From: Carpediemonas membranifera
Lineage: Eukaryota; Fornicata
DNA length: 64,000 bases
Direction of reading: 5' to 3'
Assembly (NCBI GenBank): GCA_019828565.1
Contig: JAHDYR010000053.1
Span: forward strand, 1,116,001 to 1,180,000
Position numbers and translations under genes: made by a program. Within the stretch, counting starts at the first letter, position 1, and each line of letters starts with the position of its first letter. The notes beneath the pieces were generated by a model. The model was not told where the DNA came from. It was given only the letters and a program-made list of their open reading frames with translations, and ran no database searches. Positions 1 to 10,611 of this stretch are shown piece after piece.

Positions 1-16
1 CAGCATCGATGCTTAA
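1..16 (+). CDS. 3' end of an upstream eS1 gene copy (partial)
   Basis: The first 56 bases are identical to bases 1501-1556, which hold the last codons, stop and 3' flank of the complete eS1 gene downstream. The window therefore opens on the last four codons and TAA stop of another eS1 copy. Identity ends at base 57, inside the 3' flank. Only the extreme 3' end is visible, so whether that copy is intact cannot be judged. Confidence 0.75.
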
Positions 17-757
17 GCTCCGTAAAACGGTCCCATAATTCCATTATCAGTTTACTATTGGCGCAATCCGAGAGGAAAGTTCGACTGGTCGACGATGAAA
101 GACGATCCAGCTGTTCAACGCTGCCAGTTGATGGCACCACCCCTGACAGCTTGCATGGTAGTCTCTCTGCCTTGAGCGGCGCCTGTCGCGAGCAGAGAGC
201 GGGAACGTAAAGGGGAGGACCCGGCTCTATCTCGCATTCGCCTGCGAGCGTTGGTTTCTAGGCGTCTATACGTCATATGCGTTGGCGTACAGTTACTCTA
301 CAGGCTTGTTTTCAAACATAAGTTCCGTTGGTCGTAAGTCCGATGAGGGTTCTCATCAGGTTATTGTTGAGTCTAATTAGCTGCGTTTTACAGCGTAAAC
401 GGCTCATATTGGCGATCGTCGCGTCTGCCAGCGACACTGGGGCATGGGGTCGATGCATGGTATCTCCCCGGGTTCACCCTACCTTGCCTATTGGATAGTA
501 GTTAGGAGGATTTGTTCACATATTAGACGCATGCTCCATTCACTCGCGAAAACTGCTCAGCCAGAACTCTCGCTCACTGTTGTCGTCTCCCCCAATTTTG
601 CCATCAATTTTTTTGGGAAGAGGAGAAACGTCTTCTGGCTGACACAAGCACCACTGGGGGGCGAGAGGAGGTGGGGCGAGGCCTTCCCGGAAAATAGGGT
701 ATTCTCCTTTTCGGCAAAAATGGCTGAAACGTTCCTTTCGCTCAAGTCGCATTCACA
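17..757. other. Intergenic spacer between eS1 copies
   Basis: No convincing gene lies in these 741 bases. Bases 17-56 repeat the 3' flank of the downstream eS1 gene. The last 120 bases should hold the eS1 promoter and short 5' UTR; I see no TATA box or motif that I can tie to other genes in the window. An open frame covering 444-899 runs into eS1 in another frame and is a shadow. Confidence 0.5.
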
Positions 758-1516
758 ATGGCTGGTTTCGGCAAGGCTAAAGGAAAGAAGGGCAAGAAGG
801 CCGGTCGTAAGGCTGTTGATGCGTTCGCCAAGAAGGAGTGGTACAACATCCGCGCCCCCGCTGTCTTCACTGACCGCGATGCTGGTGTTACCTGCGTGAA
901 CCGCACCCAGGGTACTCGCATTGCCTCCGACTCTCTTAAGGGCCGCGTTTTCGAGATCAACCTCGCTGATCTCCAGAACGACGAGGAGGTTGGCTTCCGC
1001 AAGATGCTCCTCCGCTGCGACGATGTCCGCGGTGACGACGTCCTCACCAACTTCCACGGCATGGAGATGACCTCCGAGAAGAAGTACTCTCTTGTCCGCA
1101 AGTGGCAGACCATGGTTGAGAACTCCATCGACATCCGCACCATCGAGGGCTACGTTTTCCGTGTCTTCTCCGTTGCTTTCACGAAGAAGAAGTACGGCCA
1201 GGCCAAGCGTAACTGCTACGCCCAGACTGCCCAGGTCAAGCAGATCCGCCGCAAGATGACTGAGGTCCTCGAGAAGGAGTGCCGCGATTGCACCATCAGC
1301 AAGTTCTTCGAGAAGGTCATGCAGGAGTCTATCTCCAAGGACATCGAGAAGTCCTGCTCCGCCATCTTCCCCCTCCAGAACTGCTACGTCACCCGCGTGA
1401 AGCTCGTCCGTGCCCCCAAGGTCAACCTCAACCTTATCACCGACATCCACACCGACAAGAAGGTCGACGCCGGCAAGAAGGTCGAGAAGGTTGCCCCTTC
1501 CAGCATCGATGCTTAA
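758..1516 (+). CDS. RPS3A: Small ribosomal subunit protein eS1 (RPS3A/S3Ae family)
   Basis: The product is 252 residues, close to the 260-odd usual for the family. It is a component of the 40S subunit near the mRNA exit. It has the lysine-rich N-terminus (MAGFGKAKGKKGKKAGRK), the KEWYNIRAPAVF segment, the RVFEINLADLQ strand and the central RKMTEVLEKE...DCTISKFFEKVMQE block typical of S3Ae proteins. The start is the first ATG in a clean frame, and it directly precedes the conserved basic tail. Codon use is strongly biased to C-ending codons, as expected for a highly expressed gene. The reading frame has no introns. A second copy ends at the left window edge, so this gene is tandemly duplicated or lies in an expanded array. 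Confidence 0.97.
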   Translation: MAGFGKAKGKKGKKAGRKAVDAFAKKEWYNIRAPAVFTDRDAGVTCVNRTQGTRIASDSLKGRVFEINLADLQNDEEVGFRKMLLRCDDVRGDDVLTNFHGMEMTSEKKYSLVRKWQTMVENSIDIRTIEGYVFRVFSVAFTKKKYGQAKRNCYAQTAQVKQIRRKMTEVLEKECRDCTISKFFEKVMQESISKDIEKSCSAIFPLQNCYVTRVKLVRAPKVNLNLITDIHTDKKVDAGKKVEKVAPSSIDA

Positions 1517-1691
1517 GCTCCGTAAAACGGTCCCATAATTCCATTATCAGTTTACTGGCGATGGATTGGACCGCACACAAGGAGCGCGGGATAAATTCAT
1601 TCGTGTTGTCTGGCCTTCGTGCTGTGTGACCGTATACATTTGCCAATGTATCAACGTAATGCTGACCTCCAGCAAAACACAACAAGGCCAA

Positions 1692-1967
1692 ATGGCGGAA
1701 CAGTTCAAGAATGCTCTTGTAACGGAATGCGACATGAACGAAGAGCTAAAGGTTGATATTGCCGAGCTTGTAGTGACGGCAATTGAGAAGTTCCCGTCGG
1801 ACCTCGAACAAGCGTCAAAATCTCTGAAGGAGACGCTTGATCAGAAGTTTGGCGGGAATTTCCAGGTTGTTCTCGGGTCGGGATTCTCGTATGCTGTGGC
1901 GCATGAAGAAGGCTGCCTTTTGCTGATGTTCCAGGGACCAATTGGTGCTCTCGTGTTCAAGTGCTGA
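1692..1967 (+). CDS. DYNLL: Dynein light chain LC8-type
   Basis: Starting at the ATG at 1692 gives 91 residues, matching the roughly 90-residue LC8 family; the frame is open further upstream, but that extension has no family counterpart. LC8 is a dimeric hub protein of cytoplasmic and axonemal dyneins and many other complexes. Visible family features are the N-terminal NADMNEE-like segment (ECDMNEELKVD), the long helix with a VTAIEKFPSDLEQASKSLKE stretch, DQKFGGNFQVVLGSGFSYAV in place of the usual ...W-x-C-I-V-G-x-N-F-G segment, and the closing strand GPIGALVFKC. It is more divergent than typical LC8, so it may be a paralogue. An AGTAAAT string 45 bases after the stop could be the polyadenylation signal. 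Confidence 0.88.
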   Translation: MAEQFKNALVTECDMNEELKVDIAELVVTAIEKFPSDLEQASKSLKETLDQKFGGNFQVVLGSGFSYAVAHEEGCLLLMFQGPIGALVFKC

Positions 1968-2263
1968 AGTCTGGTGTGATGAGCCGTTTGTAAGCATTAT
2001 ACGTCGAGCGCATGAGTAAATTCGAGCGACCGTATGCTTATCTGACCCACCTGACGCCACCAGATCACTCGTCGGGTGCCCATGCCCACACACCGGTAGG
2101 CATGATGAAACGAAGATAAAACGAAGGTAATTCGACTGCAACACTTATCAGATAGTTTTCGGGTATTCGCAGCGAGTCATGCAGTATCAGGGCCCGCCCA
2201 CTAACCGGCGGCCATGGGCTGGGTGGCCTGCGGAAGGGGCTGAGAGGCAGTCGGGCTGGGTGC

Positions 2264-5200
2264 ATGAAGATACATGGAAGCACCGTAAATCGTAAATACC
2301 CATTCGTCAGCAACGCGAAGAGCATGCTCTCGCAAGAGGACAATGCTTCTGGCCCTGATAGTGTTGCAAAGGAGCACAAAATCAGTGACAGTACGATTCT
2401 AGATTCCCTGTTCGGCCCTCAACCATCGGTGACACCCAACAACAGCCTGCTCGACGATTTGCTTGGCATGTACGCCCGTAACGCTAAGAATGCTGCAGTT
2501 ACGGAAATCTATCCCTTGTCTGTGACGCCCATTATCAGTCCTGCCATGAATTCCGCCGAGGCCAACGCGCTTGACGACTTCGTAGTAGCGGATGAGCCCG
2601 CTGAGAAGCCCGCCGAGGAGCCCGTCGAGGCCGACGCGTTTGACGACTTCGTAGTAGCGGATGAGCCCGCTGAGAAGCCCGCCGAGGAGCCCGTCGAGGC
2701 CGACGCGTTTGACGACTTCGTAGCAGCGGATGAGCCCGTCGAGGCCGACGCGTTTGACGACTTCGTAGCAGCGGATGAGCCCGCTGAGGAGCCCGTCGAG
2801 GCCGACGCGTTTGACGACTTCGTAGCAGCGGATGAGCCCGCTGAGGCCGACGCGTTTGACGACTTCGTAGCAGCGGAAGAGCCCGCTGAGGAGCCCGTCG
2901 AGGCCGACGCGTTTGACGACTTCGTAGTAGCGGATGAGCCCGCTGAGAAGCCCGCCGAGGAGCCCGTCGAGGCCGACGCGTTTGACGACTTCGTAGCAGC
3001 GGATGAGCCCGTCGAGGCCGACGCGTTTGACGACTTCGTAGCAGCGGATGAGCCCGCTGAGGAGCCCGTCGAGGCCGACGCGTTTGACGACTTCGTAGCA
3101 GCGGATGAGCCCGTCGAGGCCGACGCGTTTGACGACTTCGTAGCAGCGGATGAGCCCGCTGAGGAGCCCGTCGAGGCCGACGCGTTTGACGACTTCGTAG
3201 CAGCGGATGAGCCCGCTGAGGCCGACGCGTTTGACGACTTCGTAGCAGCGGAAGAGCCCGCTGAGGAGCCCGTCGAGGCCGACGCGTTTGACGACTTCGT
3301 AGTAGCGGATGAGCCCGCTGAGAAGCCCGCCGAGGAGCCCGTCGAGGCCGACGCGTTTGACGACTTCGTAGCAGCGGATGAGCCCGCTGAGGCCGACGCG
3401 TTTGACGACTTCGTAGCAGCGGAAGAGCCCGCTGAGGAGCCCGCCGAGGAGCCCGTCGAGGCCGACGCGTTTGACGACTTCGTAGTAGCGGATGAGCCCG
3501 CCGAGGCCGACGCGTTTGACGACTTCGTAGTAGCGGATGAGCCCGCTGAGGCCGACGCGTTTGACGACTTCGTAGCAGCGGAAGAGCCCGCCGAGGAGCC
3601 CGTCGAGGCCGACGCGTTTGACGACTTCGTAGCAGCGGATGAGCCCGCTGAGGCCGACGCGTTTGACGACTTCGTAGTAGCGGATGAGCCCGCTGAGAAG
3701 CCCGCCGAGGAGCCCGTCGAGGCCGACGCGTTTGACGACTTCGTAGCAGCGGATGAGCCCGCTGAGGCCGACGCGTTTGACGACTTCGTAGCAGCGGAAG
3801 AGCCCGCTGAGGAACCCGCCGAGGAGCCCGTCGAGGCCGACGCGTTTGACGACTTCGTAGCAGCGGATGAGCCCGCTGAGGCCGACGCGTTTGACGACTT
3901 CGTAGCAGCGGAAGAGCCCGCTGAGGAGCCCGCCGAGGAGCCCGTCGAGGCCGACGCGTTTGACGACTTCGTAGTAGCGGATGAGCCCGCTGAGAAGCCC
4001 GCCGAGGAGCCCGTCGAGGCCGACGCGTTTGACGACTTCGTAGCAGCGGATGAGCCCGCTGAGGCCGACGCGTTTGACGACTTCGTAGCAGCGGAAGAGC
4101 CCGCTGAGGAGCCCGCCGAGGAGCCCGTCGAGGCCGACGCGTTTGACGACTTCGTAGCAGCGGATGAGCCCGCCGAGGCCGACGCGTTTGACGACTTCGT
4201 AGCAGCGGAAGAGCCCGCTGAGGAACCCGCCGAGGAGCCCGTCGAGGCCGACGCGTTTGACGACTTCGTAGCAGCGGAAGAGCCCGCTGAGGAACCCGCC
4301 GAGGAGCCCGTCGAGGCCGACGCGTTTGACGACTTCGTAGCAGCGGAAGAGCCCGCTGAGGAGCCCGCCGAGGCCGACGCGTTTGACGACTTCGTAGCAG
4401 CGGAAGAGCCCGCTGAGGAGCCCGCCGAGGAGCCCGTCGAGGCCGACGCGTTTGACGACTTCGTAGCAGCGGAAGAGCCCGCTGAGAAGCCCGCCGAGGC
4501 CGACGCGTTTGACGACTTCGTAGTAGCGGATGAGCCCGCTGAGAAGCCCGCCGAGGCCGACGCGTTTGACGACTTCGTAGCAGCGGAAGAGCCCGCTGAG
4601 GAACCCGCCGAGGAGCCCGTCGAGGCCGACGCGTTTGACGACTTCGTAGCAGCGGAAGAGCCCGCTGAGAAGCCCGCCGAGGCCGACGCGTTTGACGACT
4701 TCGTAGTAGCGGATGAGCCCGCTGAGAAGCCCGTCGAGGCCGACGCGTTTGACGACTTCGTAGCAGCGGAAGAGCCCGCTGAGGAACCCGCCGAGGAGCC
4801 CGTCGAGGCCGACGCGTTTGACGACTTCGTAGCAGCGGAAGAGCCCGCTGAGGAGCCCGCCGAGGAGCCCGCCGAGGCCGACGCGTTTGACGACTTCGTT
4901 GCAGCGGATGAGCCCGCTGAGAAGCCCGCCGAGGAGCCCGTCGAGGCCGACGCGTTTGACGACTTCGTAGCAGCGGATGAGTCCGCTGAGGAGCCCGCCG
5001 AGGCCGACGCGTTTGACGACTTCGTAGCAGCGGAAGAGCCCGCTGAGGAACCCGCCGAGGAGCCCGTCGAGGCCGACGCGTTTGACGACTTCGTAGCAGC
5101 GGAAGAGCCCGCTGAGGCCGACGCGTTTGACGACTTCGTAGCAGCGGAAGAGCCCGCTGAGGAGCCCGCCGAGGCCGACGCGTTTGACGACTTCGTAGCA

Positions 5201-7841
5201 GCGGAAGAGCCCGCTGAGAAGCCCGCCGAGGAGCCCGTCGAGGCCGACGCGTTTGACGACTTCGTAGCAGCGGAAGAGCCCGCTGAGAAGCCCGCCGAGG
5301 CCGACGCGTTTGACGACTTCGTAGCAGCGGAAGAGCCCGCTGAGGAGCCCGCCGAGGCCGACGCGTTTGACGACTTCGTAGCAGCGGAAGAGCCCGCTGA
5401 GGAGCCCGCCGAGGCCGACGCGTTTGACGACTTCGTAGCAGCGGAAGAGTCCGCTGAGGAGCCCGCCGAGGCCGACGCGTTTGACGACTTCGTAGCAGCG
5501 GAGATCCCGCTGGGAAGCGGAGCGTCGAGCCGACGCGTTTGACGACTTCGTAGCAGCGGAAGAGCCCGCTGAGAAGCCCGCCGAGGCCGACGCGTTTGAC
5601 GACTTCGTAGCAGCGGAAGAGCCCGCTGAGGAGCCCGCCGAGGCCGACGCGTTTGACGACTTCGTAGCAGCGGAAGAGCCCGCTGAGGAACCCGCCGAGG
5701 CCGACGCGTTTGACGACTTCGTAGCAGCGGAAGAGCCCGCTGAGGAGCCCGTCGAGGCCGACGCGTTTGACGACTTCGTAGCAGCGGAAGAGCCCGCTGA
5801 GAAGCCCGCCGAGGCCGACGCGTTTGACGACTTCGTAGCAGCGGAAGAGCCCGCTGAGGAGCCCGCCGAGGCCGACGCGTTTGACGACTTCGTAGCAGCG
5901 GAAGAGCCCGCTGAGGAACCCGCCGAGGAGCCCGTCGAGGCCGACGCGTTTGACGACTTCGTAGCAGCGGAAGAGCCCGCTGAGAAGCCCGCCGAGGCCG
6001 ACGCGTTTGACGACTTCGTAGTAGCGGATGAGCCCGCTGAGAAGCCCGCCGAGGAGCCCGTCGAGGCCGACGCGTTTGACGACTTCGTAGCAGCGGAAGA
6101 GCCCGCTGAGGAACCCGCCGAGGAGCCCGTCGAGGCCGACGCGTTTGACGACTTCGTAGCAGCGGAAGAGCCCGCTGAGAAGCCCGCCGAGGCCGACGCG
6201 TTTGACGACTTCGTAGTAGCGGATGAGCCCGCTGAGAAGCCCGCCGAGGCCGACGCGTTTGACGACTTCGTAGCAGCGGAAGAGCCCGCTGAGAAGCCCG
6301 CCGAGGCCGACGCGTTTGACGACTTCGTAGTAGCGGATGAGCCCGCTGAGAAGCCCGCCGAGGAGCCCGTCGAGGCCGACGCGTTTGACGACTTCGTAGC
6401 AGCGGAAGAGCCCGCTGAGGAACCCGCCGAGGAGCCCGTCGAGGCCGACGCGTTTGACGACTTCGTAGCAGCGGAAGAGCCCGCTGAGGAGCCCGCCGAG
6501 GAGCCCGCCGAGGCCGACGCGTTTGACGACTTCGTAGCAGCGGAAGAGCCCGCTGAGAAGCCCGCCGAGGCCGACGCGTTTGACGACTTCGTAGCAGCGG
6601 AAGAGCCCGCTGAGAAGCCCGCCGAGGCCGACGCGTTTGACGACTTCGTAGCAGCGGAAGAGCCCGCTGAGGAGCCCGCCGAGGCCGACGCGTTTGACGA
6701 CTTCGTAGCAGCGGAAGAGCCCGCTGAGGAACCCGCCGAGGAGCCCGCCGAGGCCGACGCGTTTGACGACTTCGTAGCAGCGGAAGAGCCCGCTGAGAAG
6801 CCCGCCGAGGCCGACGCGTTTGACGACTTCGTAGCAGCAGAAGAGCCCGCTGAGGAGCCCGCCGAGGAGCCCGTCGAGGCCGACGCGTTTGACGACTTCG
6901 TAGCAGCGGAAGAGCCCGCTGAGAAGCCCGCCGAGGCCGACGCGTTTGACGACTTCGTTGCAGCGGATGAGCCCGCTGAGAAGCCCGCCGAGGAGCCCGT
7001 CGAGGCCGACGCGTTTGACGACTTCGTAGCAGCGGATGAGTCCGCTGAGGAGCCCGCCGAGGCCGACGCGTTTGACGACTTCGTAGCAGCGGAAGAGCCC
7101 GCTGAGGAACCCGCCGAGGAGCCCGTCGAGGCCGACGCGTTTGACGACTTCGTAGCAGCGGAAGAGCCCGCTGAGGCCGACGCGTTTGACGACTTCGTAG
7201 CAGCGGATGAGCCCGCTGAGGAGCCCGCCGAGGCCGACGCGTTTGACGACTTCGTAGCAGCGGAAGAGCCCGCTGAGGAACCCGCCGAGGAGCCCGTCGA
7301 GGCCGACGCGTTTGACGACTTCGTAGCAGCGGAAGAGCCCGCTGAGAAGCCCGCCGAGGCCGACGCGTTTGACGACTTCGTAGCAGCGGAAGAGCCCGCT
7401 GAGGAGCCCGCCGAGGCCGACGCGTTTGACGACTTCGTAGCAGCGGAAGAGCCCGCTGAGGAACCCGCCGAGGAGCCCGTCGAGGCCGACGCGTTTGACG
7501 ACTTCGTAGCAGCGGAAGAGCCCGCTGAGAAGCCCGCCGAGGCCGACGCGTTTGACGACTTCGTAGCAGCGGAAGAGCCCGCCGAGGAGCCCGTCGAGGC
7601 CGACGCGTTTGACTTTGCGGACGAGCCAATTTCGATTGCCGACTTCGACAGCTTCGATGCCCGTGACCATGCACCGCAGTGCCCCTTCTCCCAGCGCCCA
7701 GCCCAGCCCGTGAGCTGGGAAGCAGTCGCCAGTCGGCACCGCTGGGTGGGTGGCGGGCTTCTGTTCTCGGTGCAACCTGCCGGGGTCCGGGAGCCAAAGG
7801 TCCTCGACTACAATCCCTTCGACAGCGTGTTTGATGGTTAG
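2264..7841 (+). CDS. Giant acidic FDDF-repeat protein, frameshifted at about 5511-5531
   Basis: The first frame runs 2264-5542 (1092 codons). After about 5531 the same repeats continue in the +1 frame without a stop to TAG at 7839-7841, so the true protein is probably about 1,860 residues. The N-terminal 100 residues are unique and contain LLDDLL and ILDSLFG. There follow roughly 85-90 copies of a 15-28-residue unit built as DAFDDFVAA-(D/E)EP-(AEEP/AEKP)n-VEA. The last 75 residues are unique and end ...NPFDSVFDG. I do not recognise an orthologue. FDDF, DDF and NPF are the kind of short motifs bound by adaptin appendages, gamma-ear and EH domains, so a multivalent scaffold of vesicle coats is a plausible guess. 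The frame break lies in a scrambled 20-base patch that looks like an assembly join. Confidence 0.75.
2570..7614 (+). repeat. Coding tandem-repeat array with higher-order duplication
   Basis: Units of about 45-84 bases share the core GACGCGTTTGACGACTTCGT. Variants are GTA/GTT, GCAGCG/GTAGCG, GATGAG/GAAGAG, and one to three copies of GAGGAGCCC/GAGAAGCCC. The rare variant TTCGTTGCAGCGGATGAG followed by GATGAGTCC occurs at 4895-4982 and again at 6954-7041, an offset of 2059 bases, with the surrounding unit order also matching. The array thus contains a block of about 2.06 kb that has been duplicated. Confidence 0.9.
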
Positions 7842-7970
7842 CATAGTTTAGTGATTTAAAACATAGCAGGCGGACTATAGTTGTGTGTTGGCGCTCATAC
7901 GCATCTGGGGCGACCTTGCCGCATGCCGCAGTTTTGCCCTCAAGTTGAACAGCGACGTCGAGTGAGAAGA

Positions 7971-10544
7971 ATGGATTCAGACTTCTTTGACATTAACTCG
8001 GACGACGTCATTGAGCACCTTTCAAATACTCTATCACAGTTCGAAGACGTCGTGAAAGAGGCAGAACAGCCAGAATTTTCTGATAGTCAAGAGAGCTCGA
8101 GCTCATCGGACTCAGACAACAACAGTGCCGGCCCAGTGGAGTATCAGCCGAGCAGTGAGATGAACTACGCCTCAGATTCCGTGGCATCAAACCCCTACGA
8201 CGAGATCTTCGCCCACCACACCGACGCCATCCTTGACGAGCCTGAGCAGGAGAATTCAGCAGAACCGGAGCCCGAATACACAGCGTCTGACCGGAGCGAC
8301 AGTGAAGAGTACGAGACACCCTCCCCCGACCCGCCTTCAACGGCCCCGCTGCCCGACGTTGTTCCCCGGAGCCGCTTGGCGACGACCATGGCCGTGTCTG
8401 ACCTGGACGAGTCGTATGTCATCACAGACGAGTCCGACGACGGCTTCTCGGTGCCGCCCGACCCCATCAGCGACCGGTCTATGGTTGGGTTAATTTGCGG
8501 GCTTATGGTGGAGGCCTTCTTTCTCCAGAGCGTGCTCCACCTGCCCGCCAACGACCTCAGAGACGAGCTGGACATGGAGGGTGTGCCTGTGCCCGACTTT
8601 GACATTGCGGCCTTCACCGCGGACCAGGTGACGGACTCAATGTTGGAGTCGGACGTGATACTGCTGCCCGACCACATCCACACCTTGTACACGGCGGTCA
8701 ATAGGCTCAGGGAGCAGCTGGACATCCACAGACACGACCTAGAGAGGCGGCAGATGGACAACGCCGTCGACGACCTCCGCTTCGGACGACAATTGGCGTC
8801 TGAGCCGATTGCCACACAGCTGCTCAAGGACCTCGCACGGGCCACGGTTGTCGAGTTCACCTCCGTCTGCTCCTGGGAGGCGTCGTACGACCGTCCGCTG
8901 CTGCTGCCAGCCCCCCACAACGCCATGGCCGACGAGTATGCCGACGACGAGGCCGACAGGGCCAGGGTCCTCGTGCTGCTGCGGCCCATACTGGAGCAGG
9001 CGGCCAAGGAGCAGCAGGACCTCTCCCAGTGGGTCGAGGACACGCTGCTGTCGATGAGCAGGGGCGGCGGGCTCGACCCCTCGGCGACTGACCCCCTGCC
9101 CCTCGCCGTCGACACCACTGCCGTCGATAGGGCCCATAGCGCCGTGGCGGTTGACATGGACGCTGTACACGATGCACTAAGGACACTGGCTGACGAGTAC
9201 GAGGTGAAGCTCAAGGACGCCGGCCTGCTCGACAAGAACGCCGAGATCGAGGGCCTGGCCGCCGAGCCCGAGACCATTGAGGACATCCTGGCGCAGCACC
9301 TGCAGGACCTGACGCTGGAGACGCCTCAAGTACCTGTCCCAACGTTCGGACTGCCCAGCGAGACGGCCCTCGAGATCTGCTTCCTCGGCCAGGCCCCGCC
9401 ATCGAGCTACGACGCTGAGCCCGTCCGGGCCTCGAAGTTCCAGACGCCCAACACCCTGAAAGCCATGGAGCAGCGGCGACTGAATCGTATGGTGCTGCAG
9501 TCCATGAGAGGGCGACACGTCAAGAACGATCCGCTCTACTCGACCCGGCCCGCCGACTATGCCACACCGTACGTCGGCACCGGTATTTACAACAAGGACC
9601 TCTTCTACTTCCCCCCCGCCGTCGCATGCGAGGACCCCGACGACACACGCGCCCTCATCGCTGCGGTCAACACCGCCCACGGCGTCGACCTTGGGCTGGG
9701 TCGGGAGGAGGCGCCCGAGGACACCGCGAGGGAGGAGGACGCGATCGCCCAGAGAGAGGCTGAGGTCCAGCAGCGGACAACTCGGCTTTGGGCGGCCGTC
9801 GGGGGAAGGACCCCGTTCGTGCAGAGAAGAACGCAGTCATCGCTCGCCATCATGGGCCCTAAGGCCGCCGCCTCGCTCAGGAGGTCCAAGATGGCTGAGA
9901 CAAAGCACTCGCTACGTCTCCACGTGGGCCTGTCCGCCGAGCGCGAGGCCCGCGACGCCGTCAGTGAGGTTGTCTCGATGTCCTCGAAGCGAACCCGCTC
10001 TGCAATGTCCATCTCCAGGTCGGCCCGCACCCACCTCGACCCGAGAGCCGAGGCCATGCTCACGATCGTGGAGAAGCGCAAGCAGATCCAGAGAGAGAAG
10101 GCGCGTCGGTTGCTGCAGAAGGAGCGCGAGCAGGGGCGGGCGTCAAGCCCAAGGGAGCACAGCAGTGCGAGCAGCCGGAGCTACGTGCCATTCCAGAAGT
10201 CCGGAAAGACCGTCCTCGCTGCCATCCGGCGCCAGGCAGCCCTCCGGCAAGAGGACACCACCGCCGGTACCCATGCTCTCGTACGCGGCCACAGCGGGCT
10301 GGTGCGGCAGTCCCAGAGCAACCAGCACGTCCGTATCCACGAGCCGACACCCGACCTGCAGTTCCAGTACGTCAGACCGCCGTGGTTCGGGGCAGACAAG
10401 GGCCACAGGTTCGCCGGTGAGGCAGCTGAGACGTACAACGTCATCCTGGGGGCTGACACAGCGTATGTGAGGCAGCCCAGGGCGAACGAGCGCGACTTCC
10501 TCGAGAGCTACGACTTCACGGAGGAGGAGCGTCTCCGTGTGTGA
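7971..10544 (+). CDS. Hypothetical protein, 857 residues
   Basis: I do not recognise this protein. The ATG at 7971 (MDSDFFDINSDDVIEHLS) is preferred over more upstream in-frame starts because the preceding 30 codons are low-quality, Arg/Cys-rich sequence within a 130-base spacer. Residues 1-160 are acidic and serine-rich (disordered). Residues about 170-520 are mixed and helix-forming. Residues about 620-760 are rich in Arg/Lys/Glu, with a likely coiled coil (KRKQIQREKARRLLQKEREQ). The C-terminus is globular-looking, around YNVILGADTAYVRQPRANER, and ends DFLESYDFTEEERLRV. No membrane span or signal peptide is seen. Strong C-ending codon bias and a single uninterrupted frame argue for a real gene. 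Confidence 0.8.
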   Translation: MDSDFFDINSDDVIEHLSNTLSQFEDVVKEAEQPEFSDSQESSSSSDSDNNSAGPVEYQPSSEMNYASDSVASNPYDEIFAHHTDAILDEPEQENSAEPEPEYTASDRSDSEEYETPSPDPPSTAPLPDVVPRSRLATTMAVSDLDESYVITDESDDGFSVPPDPISDRSMVGLICGLMVEAFFLQSVLHLPANDLRDELDMEGVPVPDFDIAAFTADQVTDSMLESDVILLPDHIHTLYTAVNRLREQLDIHRHDLERRQMDNAVDDLRFGRQLASEPIATQLLKDLARATVVEFTSVCSWEASYDRPLLLPAPHNAMADEYADDEADRARVLVLLRPILEQAAKEQQDLSQWVEDTLLSMSRGGGLDPSATDPLPLAVDTTAVDRAHSAVAVDMDAVHDALRTLADEYEVKLKDAGLLDKNAEIEGLAAEPETIEDILAQHLQDLTLETPQVPVPTFGLPSETALEICFLGQAPPSSYDAEPVRASKFQTPNTLKAMEQRRLNRMVLQSMRGRHVKNDPLYSTRPADYATPYVGTGIYNKDLFYFPPAVACEDPDDTRALIAAVNTAHGVDLGLGREEAPEDTAREEDAIAQREAEVQQRTTRLWAAVGGRTPFVQRRTQSSLAIMGPKAAASLRRSKMAETKHSLRLHVGLSAEREARDAVSEVVSMSSKRTRSAMSISRSARTHLDPRAEAMLTIVEKRKQIQREKARRLLQKEREQGRASSPREHSSASSRSYVPFQKSGKTVLAAIRRQAALRQEDTTAGTHALVRGHSGLVRQSQSNQHVRIHEPTPDLQFQYVRPPWFGADKGHRFAGEAAETYNVILGADTAYVRQPRANERDFLESYDFTEEERLRV

Positions 10545-10594
10545 TTCTAGTGTCATAAATAGTGATGAATTCTCCGGAAGACCTCTTTCAATTG

Positions 10595-10611
10595 CATCAT
10601 TTGATTAGCTG
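10595..10611. repeat. Target-site duplication, left copy
   Basis: CATCATTTGATTAGCTG here is repeated exactly at 11132-11148. The pair flanks a reverse-transcriptase remnant and fits the target-site duplication made by a non-LTR retrotransposon. Confidence 0.8.

Noticed and set aside
557-1450. Antisense frame of 297 codons over eS1
   Set aside because: It is a shadow of a strongly C-biased gene on the plus strand and has no independent motif.
2570-7614. Array considered as a CRISPR or satellite array
   Set aside because: The units are in coding frame, vary by codon-sized steps, lack unique spacers, and the genome is eukaryotic.
2509-7844. Two overlapping antisense open frames of about 1,760 codons across the repeat array
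   Set aside because: They are by-products of the repeat's base composition: every frame of the unit lacks stops. The products are low-complexity Arg/Leu or Ser/Ala repeats, and the sense frame alone has unique, sensible ends.
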